64,000 nt of DNA, taken from the NCBI RefSeq assembly GCF_003660105.1, contig NZ_CP032824.1, forward strand, positions 1 to 64,000, given 5' to 3'. The DNA is from Aliarcobacter cryaerophilus ATCC 43158 (GTDB taxonomy: Bacteria; Campylobacterota; Campylobacteria; Campylobacterales; Arcobacteraceae). Below, piece after piece: positions 9,480 to 18,501 of this stretch (positions within the stretch are counted from its first letter, which is position 1; each line of letters begins with the position of its first letter). A program made the translations under genes and the position numbers. The notes below the pieces were generated by a model that saw nothing but the letters and a program-made list of their open reading frames with translations, searched no databases and was not told the origin of the DNA.

Positions 9480-10979
9480 ATGAACTTATCAAAATCTCTC
9501 TACACAAAAGGTATCCAATGCCCAAAAGCACTTTGGCTTAAAAAATATAAGCCAAGTGTTTTAACACCACCAGATGAGCAAGCACAAGCTATATTTGAAA
9601 CTGGAAATATAGTAGGAGATTTTGCTTGTCAACTTTTCCCTCATGGAAAAGAAGTTCCATATTCAAAAAACTATGATGAGATGATAGCTACAACAAAACA
9701 GTGGCTTGAGGGTGGAGTTGAAAATATCTATGAAGCTACTTTTAACTTCTTTGGTATTTTAGTTATGGTGGATATTTTGACTATTTCTAATAGTGAAATA
9801 TCTATTTATGAAGTCAAAAGTTCAACTGAAGTAAAAGATATATATTTGCATGATGTTTCTATTCAATATTATGTACTTAAAAACTTAGGTTTTAAAATAA
9901 AAAGTGCAAATGTAATTCATATAAATAATGAATATATTAGAGGTGATGAATTAGATATAAATCAACTTTTTAAAATAGTTGATGTTACAAATGAAGTTAT
10001 ATCAATGCAATCAAATATACCAAATATTTTAAAAGATTTTGAAATATATTTAGAAGACAGAGAAAATGAACCAAATATAGATATAGGTAAACAGTGTAAT
10101 AGTCCTTATGAATGTGATGCAAAAGAGTATTGTTGGAAAGTTCAAAGAAAAATTCCTGATTATTCTATATTTAATATTTTTAATCTTGGAAGTAAAAAAC
10201 AAATTGAACTTTATAGTAGAGGTATTATAAATATAGATGATGTTCCTCATGACTTTGATATGACTTCTATTCAAACACAAGCTGTTGAAAACTATAAATC
10301 AGAAATTACATATATAGATATAGAAAATATTAAATCATTTTTACAAAATTTAACTTATCCAATTTATCACTTAGACTTTGAAACATATCAACAAGCAATT
10401 CCTTTATATAAAGGTTTAAAAGCTTACGAACAAATACCATTTCAATACTCACTTCATATTGAGTATGAAGATGGCAAAAAAAATAAAATACTAGAACATA
10501 AAGAGTATTTAGCTCAAGATAGTGTTGATAGTAGATATGAACTTGCTCTTAGACTTTGTGAAGATATACCAAAAAATGCAACTGTATTAGCTTATAATAT
10601 GAGTTTTGAAAAAGGTGTTATAAAAAGATTAGCTACACTATTTGAAGAATTTAGTGAACATCTATTAGCTATAAATAATAATATGCAAGATTTGATGGTT
10701 CCTTTTCAAAAGAAATGGTATGTAACTCCTCACATGAATGGAAGTTATTCTATCAAGTACGTTTTACCAGCACTTGTTCCAGAGTTTGAAAAAGCATATA
10801 AAGAACTAGATGGTGTTCAAAATGGAAGTCAAGCTATGAACGCTTTTGCAAAGTTAAGTTCATTAGATGAAAATGAGAAACAAAAACTTAGAAATTCACT
10901 TTTAGAGTATTGTAAACTTGATACTTTGGCTATGGTGAAAATTTTAGAGAAATTGAAAAAGGAAGTAAATAATATTTAA
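9480..10979 (+). CDS. Cas4/RecB-like nuclease fused to a DUF2779 exonuclease domain
   Basis: The N-terminal half resembles Cas4-type PD-(D/E)xK nucleases. It has an early GIQCPKALWLKKY motif, a VMVDIL aspartate, IYEVKSS (the E-x-K pair), and a late cluster CNSPYECDAKEYCW. Together these give four cysteines suited to an iron-sulfur cluster. The C-terminal half is a DUF2779 domain with RNase H-like exonuclease residues: YHLDFET, VLAYNMSFEKG and YCKLDTLAM. I chose the ATG at 9480 (499 residues). An in-frame ATG at 9462 would overlap qatD and adds six residues. The gene forms a tight run with the helicase that follows one base later. The likely role is DNA or RNA end processing. Confidence 0.75.
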   Translation: MNLSKSLYTKGIQCPKALWLKKYKPSVLTPPDEQAQAIFETGNIVGDFACQLFPHGKEVPYSKNYDEMIATTKQWLEGGVENIYEATFNFFGILVMVDILTISNSEISIYEVKSSTEVKDIYLHDVSIQYYVLKNLGFKIKSANVIHINNEYIRGDELDINQLFKIVDVTNEVISMQSNIPNILKDFEIYLEDRENEPNIDIGKQCNSPYECDAKEYCWKVQRKIPDYSIFNIFNLGSKKQIELYSRGIINIDDVPHDFDMTSIQTQAVENYKSEITYIDIENIKSFLQNLTYPIYHLDFETYQQAIPLYKGLKAYEQIPFQYSLHIEYEDGKKNKILEHKEYLAQDSVDSRYELALRLCEDIPKNATVLAYNMSFEKGVIKRLATLFEEFSEHLLAINNNMQDLMVPFQKKWYVTPHMNGSYSIKYVLPALVPEFEKAYKELDGVQNGSQAMNAFAKLSSLDENEKQKLRNSLLEYCKLDTLAMVKILEKLKKEVNNI

Positions 10980-10980
10980 T

Positions 10981-13764
10981 ATGGAATATTTAGAAAAAAA
11001 TAGAATAATTACTATTGCACTTGTAAATACAGTAAAAGATAAAATAAAAAGTAAATTTAATATGAATATTGAAGAATTTATTGAAAAAGAGTTTCCTCAA
11101 GATGAAGAATTAAAAATATTTATATTTAAACATAAAAGTAAAGATAAAAATAAAATAGGAATTAAAATCAATGATAGTGATTATATTCTTTTTGTAGAAA
11201 GAAGTGTAGATACTATCAGAAATAAAATAGATAATTACATGGTTTGTTTTGATATTCAAAAAAAACCTGAAATAATAATTGATGAAAATAATGATTTTTT
11301 AGATATTGAATGTGAAGTAAAGATACCAATAGAGTTTAATCGAGAATACTATAATAATTCAACAAATAACCTATTAGATGCGATAGAAAAAAAATTTGAA
11401 GAATTAAAACCTTATAAAACTCAGTCGTTAGAAGAAAATGAAGAATATAAAAAATGGTTTGTTTATTTGACTCTTTTAGAAAAATTAATTGATGCAAAAG
11501 ATTTTTATATTGAAACTGAAATTTCATATAGTAAAAACAAGGCAACTATCTCTGTAAATGATAATAATATATTTGAAAAATTAAAAAAAGCTAGAGGTGA
11601 AGATTTTATTTTTTATTATCTTGAGAATGTTAATAAAAATAAAAAACTACATGAATGGGATGAGGATAGAAGAAATTCAAAAGATAATTTTTTTGGTAAG
11701 TTAGATAGACAATTTGATGCAAATAAAAAAGAATTCACTTTTACACTTAGTGATGAATTTAAAAAAGAATTTACAAATAATGAACATAGCGAAATTATTT
11801 CATCTGCATTAGATGATTTGAATTTTGCCATGAAAGCTAGACAATTTATCGAAGAAAAAGTAAATAGTACAACTCAAGTAAAAAATCATATTTTAAAATT
11901 AAATATAAAAGATGAAGAAAAAAATCTTTTAGTTAACTTATTTTCTAAATTAAGCAATGAATATGCGCATTACTCTGAAAATGAATATGCATTAAGTAAT
12001 GAAGAAAAAGATAATATAAACAATGTATTAAGTTTATTAGGAAATAATAGCTCAAAGAAATTCAACCCAAGAGAAAAATTAATATTAAGAGTATCTTATT
12101 TTAGAGATCAATTCCAATTAAAAACACTTAAACAAGGATTAGAAAGAATCCAAAATCATCCATTAAAACCTTATTTATTCGGAGATAAAAAGCTACCAGT
12201 TATAAATCAAAATCAAATAGATAATTTTGAAATCAAATATCTTTCAAAAGTTTTAAATGATAAACAAAAAGAAGCCATAAAAAAAGCTTTGATTTCTCAA
12301 GAACTTTTTATGATTCAAGGACCTCCAGGAACTGGAAAAACTGAAGTGATATCTGAAATAGCTTATCAAGAAGCAATACGTGGTAAAAAAGTTTTAATAG
12401 TATCTCAAGCAAATATGGCTGTAGATAATGCTATACAGAGATTAAATCATCCCTCTTTATATCCAATTAGAATTATAAGAAAAGATTACGAGCCTGAAGA
12501 TGGAGAAAGTTTACCAATAGAACAAAACTTAGGTACTTTTTATCAAAATAGAATTGTAAAAAATTTAAAAGATGAGTTAGATAAAAATGAAAAAGAATTT
12601 ATACATTTAAAAAATTTAATGGAGACTAATGATGAAAATATTGATTTAATTCATGATAGATTTAATGAGTTAAATGAACTAAAATATTTTGAAGAAATAC
12701 AAAGAAACTTTTTAAATGATTTACAAATTGAAGAAGATGAAAATATCTATGATGAAGAATTAGGTTATTTATCTTCTAACTATATGCATAAATTAAATAT
12801 TTGGGGTGCAACGTTATTTGAAACAGGAAAAAATAGTTTTAAAAATAAAAACTTTGATGTTGTTATCGTAGACGAGGTATCAAAAGCAACACCTCCAGAA
12901 CTTGTACTTCCAATATTAAAAGGTCAAAAACTTATACTTGTAGGAGATCATAAACAATTACCCCCAATTATAAAAGATGTTAGTTTGGAAGATATAGCTG
13001 AAGAGTGTAATATAAGTTTAGATTCTTTAGATTTTGATACTACAGTTTTTGAAAAACTTATTCAAAATAATCCAGATAACTATGTTATGTTAAATACTCA
13101 ATATAGAATGCATCCTGATATTCAAAAAGCAATAAATCAATTTTATAGAGATGAAAAGAATAATGAAGGCTTGAAGTGTGGACTAAAAAACCCAGATTTA
13201 GAAAAATGTCATCAAATACAAGATAAAACATTTCACAAGAAACATTTAGTTTGGCTAAAAACAAAAAAAAGTGATGAAGAAAGTCAACATAAAGGAAGTA
13301 GCTCTTTTTTTAATGAATCTGAAATTAAAAGAATAAAAACAACACTTGATTTTTTAAATAAATCATATGAAAAAATAGAAAAAAAACCTTCCGTTGGAGT
13401 AATTACTTTTTATGGAAGTCAATTATCAGAATTAACAAGTTTAGAAAAAAAAGGATTTTGGAGACTTCCAAGAGAAGATAGAAATTATCCCCATTTAGAT
13501 ATTAGATTTGGTACTGTTGATAGATTTCAAGGACAAGAGAAAGATATCATAATTGTGTCTTTGGTAAGAAATAATAAAAAACATGAAGTTGGTTTTGCAA
13601 AAAAACCTCATAGGATTAATGTAGCTTTTTCAAGAGCAAGGAATCTTTTAATTATCGTAGGAAATCCTGATAATTTTAGATTTGGTAATAATGAGAAATC
13701 GGCACAACAATATGATGAAATATTTAATATTGCAAAAAAATTTGGTAGTGTAAAAGGAGAATAA
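10981..13764 (+). CDS. SF1 helicase (DNA2/NAM7/Upf1-like, AAA_12 type)
   Basis: In this 927-residue protein the first 440 residues are a variable, charged region with no motif I recognise. Helicase motifs follow in order: GPPGTGKTEV (about 447), VIVDEVSKATPPEL (about 630), GDHKQLPPI, QYRMHPDI, DRFQGQEKDIIIVSLVR and RINVAFSRARNLLIIVG. These define a superfamily 1 Upf1/Dna2-like helicase. Its neighbours are a Cas4/DUF2779 nuclease before it and an uncharacterised protein and a dGTPase after it, all with 1-2 base spacing. A helicase plus nuclease pair suggests foreign nucleic acid processing. Confidence 0.88.
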   Translation: MEYLEKNRIITIALVNTVKDKIKSKFNMNIEEFIEKEFPQDEELKIFIFKHKSKDKNKIGIKINDSDYILFVERSVDTIRNKIDNYMVCFDIQKKPEIIIDENNDFLDIECEVKIPIEFNREYYNNSTNNLLDAIEKKFEELKPYKTQSLEENEEYKKWFVYLTLLEKLIDAKDFYIETEISYSKNKATISVNDNNIFEKLKKARGEDFIFYYLENVNKNKKLHEWDEDRRNSKDNFFGKLDRQFDANKKEFTFTLSDEFKKEFTNNEHSEIISSALDDLNFAMKARQFIEEKVNSTTQVKNHILKLNIKDEEKNLLVNLFSKLSNEYAHYSENEYALSNEEKDNINNVLSLLGNNSSKKFNPREKLILRVSYFRDQFQLKTLKQGLERIQNHPLKPYLFGDKKLPVINQNQIDNFEIKYLSKVLNDKQKEAIKKALISQELFMIQGPPGTGKTEVISEIAYQEAIRGKKVLIVSQANMAVDNAIQRLNHPSLYPIRIIRKDYEPEDGESLPIEQNLGTFYQNRIVKNLKDELDKNEKEFIHLKNLMETNDENIDLIHDRFNELNELKYFEEIQRNFLNDLQIEEDENIYDEELGYLSSNYMHKLNIWGATLFETGKNSFKNKNFDVVIVDEVSKATPPELVLPILKGQKLILVGDHKQLPPIIKDVSLEDIAEECNISLDSLDFDTTVFEKLIQNNPDNYVMLNTQYRMHPDIQKAINQFYRDEKNNEGLKCGLKNPDLEKCHQIQDKTFHKKHLVWLKTKKSDEESQHKGSSSFFNESEIKRIKTTLDFLNKSYEKIEKKPSVGVITFYGSQLSELTSLEKKGFWRLPREDRNYPHLDIRFGTVDRFQGQEKDIIIVSLVRNNKKHEVGFAKKPHRINVAFSRARNLLIIVGNPDNFRFGNNEKSAQQYDEIFNIAKKFGSVKGE

Positions 13765-13765
13765 A

Positions 13766-15241
13766 ATGTTATATGGTTATGACTTAACCCTTGAGCAAAT
13801 GAGTCAAATAAGAAACTACAAAAAGAAAAATAAGTTTGATAGCAAATTATGTTCAATAAAAGATATAGAATTATTAACTTTTGAAGCTTATGTAAACATA
13901 CTTTTTAAACAGACAGTTCCATTGAACTTATTTGAAAAATATTCATTAAAAATAATTCAAAAAGCAGATGAAAAATATTTAACAATGAATATTAAAAAAA
14001 TTGCTGATTTATTAAATCTTGATGAAAATATAATACGAGAGAATTTAAAAAATTTAGCTCAGATTGATATGATAAATGGATTAGATAGTGATAATCTTAT
14101 TATTAACTTTGATGAAAATGCTGAATATTTACAATATGAAAATAAATTTAAAAAAGAAAAAATTCAAGAAAGATTTTATTTAACTAAAGATGAATTTAAA
14201 GATATTCATAATTTTTTAAAAAATGAATTTGAAAAAAATATAAGAGAAAATGATAAAAGATTTTTAAATTTTGAATTAATAGATAGTAAAGAATCAACAA
14301 AAAAAGTTAAATTATTGACTTATTCTGATAATAAATTTTTAATTTATAGTAATCAAGGTATTAATAATCACAATGATTTAAAATTTTTAGATAATCAAAT
14401 TTATGAAAATCTAAATAATCAAACTTTTATACAAAATGAAAATTTTTTTTGTCATAAAGAAGAATTTCTTCCTATTCTAAGAGACAAAATTTCTTTAAAT
14501 AAAGATAATTCAATTGTTGTTATTTTTTCAACAAAAATTGAAGATATTGCCCATGAAATAATTAAATTAAATAAGAATCAAAAAAATTTATATATTTTTA
14601 CTAATTATACTAATGATAAAGAAAAAAGAATATTTTTTATAGATATTAATTTGGATGATATTTTTATATTTGGGGATGAATATTATATAAGAAAAAATGA
14701 TTCCATTTATGAGATAAATGATTTAGAAGATAAAAAAAATATTAAAGAAATTCTATCAAATTATTTTTTAGAAAAAATTATAATGGTTGAACCTAACTAT
14801 GATAAAAATACACTTGATGAAATAAATATTCAAGTTGAAGAAATTACAAAATTAATGAATAATTTAACTTTTAAAGATAAAAAAGATTTTGATAAAGAAA
14901 TGCAGAAAATTAAAGAGGATAAAAATAAGCTTTATGGAATAGATTTAAATGACTCTAAAAAACGTGCATTAGTAAGAAAAAGAATTGATGAATTTGAAAA
15001 AACAAATAATGAAGAACAATTAGAGAAATATCCTATTTATTTAGAAAATAGAAGTAAAATATTTGAATTGGCACAAGAGCTTGAGAATTATGAAAAACAA
15101 AAAGAAAATCTAGAAACTTTACAAAGAGAACTAAATATTTTAAATCAAAAAAAATCAAGTTTAATTTCAAAAGAAAATAAAGAAGAAATTATTCAATTTG
15201 AAAATGAATTAAAAAATATAAATCGTATAAAAATAGATTAA
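13766..15241 (+). CDS. Uncharacterised protein of the helicase cluster (helical N-terminus, coiled-coil C-terminus)
   Basis: I do not recognise this 491-residue protein. The first 120 residues look helical and winged-helix-like (IKKIADLLNLDENIIRENLKNLAQ). A central region (about 160-340) has alternating beta-like strands. The end (about 350-490) is a lysine- and glutamate-rich coiled coil. There is no signal peptide or membrane segment. Codon use is extremely AT-rich, with long runs of A and T. It starts two bases after the helicase stop, so it most likely works with the helicase as an adaptor or sensor. That role is inference from position only. Confidence 0.6.
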   Translation: MLYGYDLTLEQMSQIRNYKKKNKFDSKLCSIKDIELLTFEAYVNILFKQTVPLNLFEKYSLKIIQKADEKYLTMNIKKIADLLNLDENIIRENLKNLAQIDMINGLDSDNLIINFDENAEYLQYENKFKKEKIQERFYLTKDEFKDIHNFLKNEFEKNIRENDKRFLNFELIDSKESTKKVKLLTYSDNKFLIYSNQGINNHNDLKFLDNQIYENLNNQTFIQNENFFCHKEEFLPILRDKISLNKDNSIVVIFSTKIEDIAHEIIKLNKNQKNLYIFTNYTNDKEKRIFFIDINLDDIFIFGDEYYIRKNDSIYEINDLEDKKNIKEILSNYFLEKIIMVEPNYDKNTLDEINIQVEEITKLMNNLTFKDKKDFDKEMQKIKEDKNKLYGIDLNDSKKRALVRKRIDEFEKTNNEEQLEKYPIYLENRSKIFELAQELENYEKQKENLETLQRELNILNQKKSSLISKENKEEIIQFENELKNINRIKID

Positions 15242-15267
15242 TTTTATTAGAGTTGAAAGGAATATTG

Positions 15268-16713
15268 ATGATTAATTATAAAGAAAGATTAACAACCGAC
15301 AGAGAACTTAATTCATATAGTGATATTGATATAAGTGTAGAAAGTGATCGAGGAAGAATATTTTCATCTGCAGCTTTTAGAAGACTGCAAAAAAGAACTC
15401 AAGTTTTTGCTTTGGAATTAAATGCTTCTATTCGTTCAAGGCTAACTCACTCTTTAGAGGTTGCACAAAATGCAAGATATATTGCAAGAACTATTTTAGA
15501 TGAGTTGAAAAAAAATGATTTAAAAACTTATGGTTTAGAAGATATGGAAAATGCATTTATTTCTACCTCAGAAATGACAAGTTTGATTCATGATATTGGT
15601 AATCCTCCTTTTGGTCATTTTGCTGAAGAAACAATAAATAAATGGCTTAAAATAAATATTTTACCAAAACTAGAAAGTTTTAAGTCTAGTACAAAAGAGA
15701 TAGAAGATTTAAAAAGTATTTTAAAAAGTGATATTTGTAATTATGATGGTAACGCTCAAGCAATAAGAATAATAACAAAACTTCAAAGATTAAACCTATC
15801 ATATTTTCAAATAATTGCTGTTTTAAAATACACAAGAGGAGCTTTTGAAAATAAACCAGATAATTCAGATTCATTAAATTATCTTAAAAAGAAACCAGGA
15901 TTTTATTATAGTGAGAAAGATTTAGTTGAAAAAATACAAACTACATTAAATATAAAAGCAGGGCATAGATTTCCAATAACTTATATTATGGAAGCAGCTG
16001 ATGATATTTCATATTTAACCGCTGACCTGGAAGATTCTGTTGAAAAAGGAATTTTATCTTTAGATGAAGTATATAATATTATTACAAGTGAATGTACAAA
16101 ACAAAATGAAGAATTTTTATTAGAAATTATTAATAAGCAGTATGAAAAGGCAAAGAAGAATGATGAACCATATCAATTTAATATGTTTTTTACTTTTTTA
16201 AGAGTTACTCTTGTCACAAATTTTGTAAAACATGTTTCTAATGTATTTATAGAAAATCATCAAGTAATATTTGAAGGAAGTTTCAACCATGCACTTTTAG
16301 AGTATGATAAAACAAGTAAATATTATAAAGCTCTAAAAGTTTTAAAAGATATCTCAACTAAATATATTTATCAAAATAAAGAAGTTCAAACTTTGGAGCT
16401 TCAAGCTTATACTATTTTAAATGGTTTATTTGATGTGTATAAACCAATTCTAGAATTAACTACTAATGATTTTTCAAAACTTTTAAAAGATGAAAAAATC
16501 GATTGTTTTATATCAAAGCGATTAATAAAAAGAATTTCTTCTAAACAAATAGTTGCATATCAGAATGATATTAAAAAATTAAATGCTGATAATATTGAAG
16601 AATATAATATTTTAGAGTTTTATTATAGAGTTAGGTTAGTAATTGATTATATTAGTGGTATGACAGATGATTTTGCCCTTGAAGAGTATAAAATATTACA
16701 TGCAATAAAATAG
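15268..16713 (+). CDS. dgt: Deoxyguanosinetriphosphate triphosphohydrolase-like protein (HD domain)
   Basis: This is a dGTPase-family HD hydrolase of 481 residues from the ATG at 15268, which follows an AAAGGA site. An upstream TTG at 15253 is less likely. Motifs include FRRLQKRTQV, the first histidine in RLTHSLEVAQNARYIAR, the HD pair in LIHDIGNPPFGH near 107-118, and ITYIMEAADDISYLTADLED. The enzyme would cut dNTPs to nucleoside and triphosphate. As last gene of a run containing Qat genes, nucleases and a helicase, it may act in defence by depleting dNTPs, although housekeeping dGTPases look the same. A terminator follows. Confidence 0.85.
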   Translation: MINYKERLTTDRELNSYSDIDISVESDRGRIFSSAAFRRLQKRTQVFALELNASIRSRLTHSLEVAQNARYIARTILDELKKNDLKTYGLEDMENAFISTSEMTSLIHDIGNPPFGHFAEETINKWLKINILPKLESFKSSTKEIEDLKSILKSDICNYDGNAQAIRIITKLQRLNLSYFQIIAVLKYTRGAFENKPDNSDSLNYLKKKPGFYYSEKDLVEKIQTTLNIKAGHRFPITYIMEAADDISYLTADLEDSVEKGILSLDEVYNIITSECTKQNEEFLLEIINKQYEKAKKNDEPYQFNMFFTFLRVTLVTNFVKHVSNVFIENHQVIFEGSFNHALLEYDKTSKYYKALKVLKDISTKYIYQNKEVQTLELQAYTILNGLFDVYKPILELTTNDFSKLLKDEKIDCFISKRLIKRISSKQIVAYQNDIKKLNADNIEEYNILEFYYRVRLVIDYISGMTDDFALEEYKILHAIK

Positions 16714-16736
16714 AATTTAATTATATTTAAAATTTT

Positions 16737-16770
16737 AACCCTTATGTAATATATCTATAACATAAGGGCT
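16737..16770. terminator. Bidirectional terminator between convergent genes
   Basis: CCCTTATGT (16739-16747) and ACATAAGGG (16760-16768) form a 9-bp stem with a 12-base AT loop. A- and T-rich flanks lie on both sides. It lies between the dgt stop and the stop of the convergent minus-strand gene, so it can end transcripts from both directions. It marks the end of the long plus-strand run. Confidence 0.75.
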
Positions 16771-16775
16771 AATAA

Positions 16776-17534
16776 TTATTTTAGAAAAGTTTTTTTAAAA
16801 AAATCCGAAGCTTCCCTAGGATTCCAACTTAAAATTAATGCATCTAAGTCCAAATTACCATAATTATCAAGTTCTTGAATAATATTACTTCCACCAAATC
16901 TTTCATAAAGTTTATAATGATCTTTCTTGATGCCTAAAAAAGTCATGTCAATATCATTTAAAATAAATAATAAATAAGCTCCTTTCATAAGATATTTAAA
17001 TTCAAGATTTAATCCTTTTTTTTCATGTTTAACTATTAATCTTGATAGTTCTCCTATTTTGTTATATTGTTTTCTAATATTATCAAAACTAAAGATTTTA
17101 TCTGATGGTAGTTTATTTTCTGAATCAAAAATTAATCTAGTGGTTCCACTTATATTTTGATCATTTTTATAAAAGATGATAGCAGAGTTTTTATCATAAA
17201 TATCAAGGTTTAGACCATCAATTAAATCAGGAAACTCTTTTTGATAATTTATATTTTGATAAACATCACTTCTTAGTTCAAATACTTTAATTAAATCTTC
17301 AGCATTTGTTACAATACTTAAATTTTTTAAAGAAGAATCCCAATTTATTTTCTTATTAAATGATATTGTTTCGTCAACAATCTCTTCAAGAAACACCCTT
17401 TTCGTAAGCAATTCAATTATATATTTTTGATTATTGTTAAAATCATCAGACATATAGCTTAGAGTTTTACTAAAATTTAAAACAAGTAACTTTTGAAGTT
17501 CTTGTAAAGCCAGATTTTTGTTTATGTTTGTCAT
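16776..17534 (-). CDS. LuxI/FeeM-like acyltransferase (putative N-acyl amino acid or autoinducer synthase fold)
   Basis: The 252-residue protein shows the spaced motifs of autoinducer-synthase-like GNAT proteins. These are an arginine in ELRSDVYQ, an LDIYDKNSAIIFYK strand, SGTTRLIFDSENKLPSD (compare LuxI GcaRLlpt..P) and KIGELSRLIVKHE (compare wELSRfa). The ~85-residue N-terminal extension and overall pattern fit the FeeM/N-acyl amino acid synthase group better than LuxI itself. The substrate cannot be read from the sequence. A GTCACA-N5-GTCACA operator lies about 45 bp upstream, linking it to the adjacent two-component system. Confidence 0.55.
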   Translation of the reverse strand: MTNINKNLALQELQKLLVLNFSKTLSYMSDDFNNNQKYIIELLTKRVFLEEIVDETISFNKKINWDSSLKNLSIVTNAEDLIKVFELRSDVYQNINYQKEFPDLIDGLNLDIYDKNSAIIFYKNDQNISGTTRLIFDSENKLPSDKIFSFDNIRKQYNKIGELSRLIVKHEKKGLNLEFKYLMKGAYLLFILNDIDMTFLGIKKDHYKLYERFGGSNIIQELDNYGNLDLDALILSWNPREASDFFKKTFLK

Positions 17535-17578
17535 ATTTATCCTTTAAATTAATTTAAAGGTAAATTTCTCATAAAATT

Positions 17579-17595
17579 GTCACATTTCTGTCACA
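17579..17595 (-). promoter_or_regulatory. Operator copy 1: TGTGAC direct repeat
   Basis: On the minus strand this reads TGTGACAGAAATGTGAC, two TGTGAC half-sites 11 bp apart. That is the spacing used by OmpR/PhoB-type regulators. It lies 45-61 bp upstream of the acyltransferase start. It is one of five such sites in 17.5-22.6 kb. Confidence 0.65.
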
Positions 17596-17753
17596 AAAAA
17601 GTAAAATTTTTAATTTTATATATTTAGGATTAGGAATTAGAGATTTATTATGAATTAATAGATTTATTTATAATTAGCTATGTATAAATTTAATTAGTAA
17701 AAAAAAATTATTTTAATATATTGAAGAATAAAGTGCAGTAGAATATAAAATTT

Positions 17754-18446
17754 CTAACTAAAATTTATTTTGTAGCCTATTGAACTAACAGATTTAATTA
17801 TCTTATGATTAAATTTACTTGTTGTTCTATGCATTAAAGTTCTTAATGTACTATCAGATATTTGTTTATCAAACCAAATAAAGTTTTCTATCTCAGAAAA
17901 TCTTACTACTTCACCCTTTGCTTTGATTAATATTTCTAAAAAAAGTCTCTCATTTTTTGTTAAATCAATTTCTTGATTTTTAAAATAAACTTTTAAATAT
18001 GGTTCAATAGAGTAGTAATAGTCGTGCGATAATTTATATTTTCCATTTTCATCTATTTTTTCACTTCTTTTTTGTAATTTATAAGTAGCAATATTCATAC
18101 TACTTTTTAAGTCATTACGATTAAATGGTTTTACTAAATAAGCAAATGGTTCAATTTTCGCAGCTTTATCAAGAGTTTCATCATCACAATATGCACTCAT
18201 AAATATAATAGCAGTGTTACTATTTTCATTTATCTTTTTTGCAATATCAATACCACTAAGGCTATTTTTTAGAAAAATATCCATTAATATAATATCTGGC
18301 TTATTTTTTGAAAAAGATAATAATGCTTCTTCATAAGTTGTTACAATATCTGTAACTTCATAACCCAGTTTTATTAAAGTACTTTGTGTATCAAGTGCAA
18401 CAATTGTTTCATCTTCAACAATTAAAATTTTTATCATATTTCTCAT
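17754..18446 (-). CDS. Response regulator with OmpR-type winged-helix output
   Basis: The 230-residue protein has a receiver domain with the acidic pair E11/D12, phospho-acceptor D56 (ILMDIF) and a conserved lysine in LVKPFN. The C-terminal winged helix (about 150-230: LTKNERLFLEILIKAKGEVV...STLRTLMHRTTSKF...IGYKINF) is of the OmpR/PhoB type. It follows the histidine kinase gene on the same strand after a 55-bp gap that contains its own operator copy, so it is probably autoregulated. It is the best candidate to bind the TGTGAC direct repeats. A second in-frame ATG nine bases downstream (18437) is an equally plausible start. Confidence 0.88.
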   Translation of the reverse strand: MRNMIKILIVEDETIVALDTQSTLIKLGYEVTDIVTTYEEALLSFSKNKPDIILMDIFLKNSLSGIDIAKKINENSNTAIIFMSAYCDDETLDKAAKIEPFAYLVKPFNRNDLKSSMNIATYKLQKRSEKIDENGKYKLSHDYYYSIEPYLKVYFKNQEIDLTKNERLFLEILIKAKGEVVRFSEIENFIWFDKQISDSTLRTLMHRTTSKFNHKIIKSVSSIGYKINFS

Positions 18447-18480
18447 CTTTTAATTTTAAATATTATCATATAATAATTTA

Positions 18481-18497
18481 ATCACATTTTTGTCACA
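18481..18497 (-). promoter_or_regulatory. Operator copy 2: TGTGAC direct repeat upstream of the response regulator
   Basis: The minus strand reads TGTGACAAAAATGTGAT, two half-sites 11 bp apart, 35-51 bp before the response-regulator start and abutting the kinase stop codon. The position suits autoregulation. Confidence 0.65.
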
Positions 18498-18501
18498 AAA
18501 G

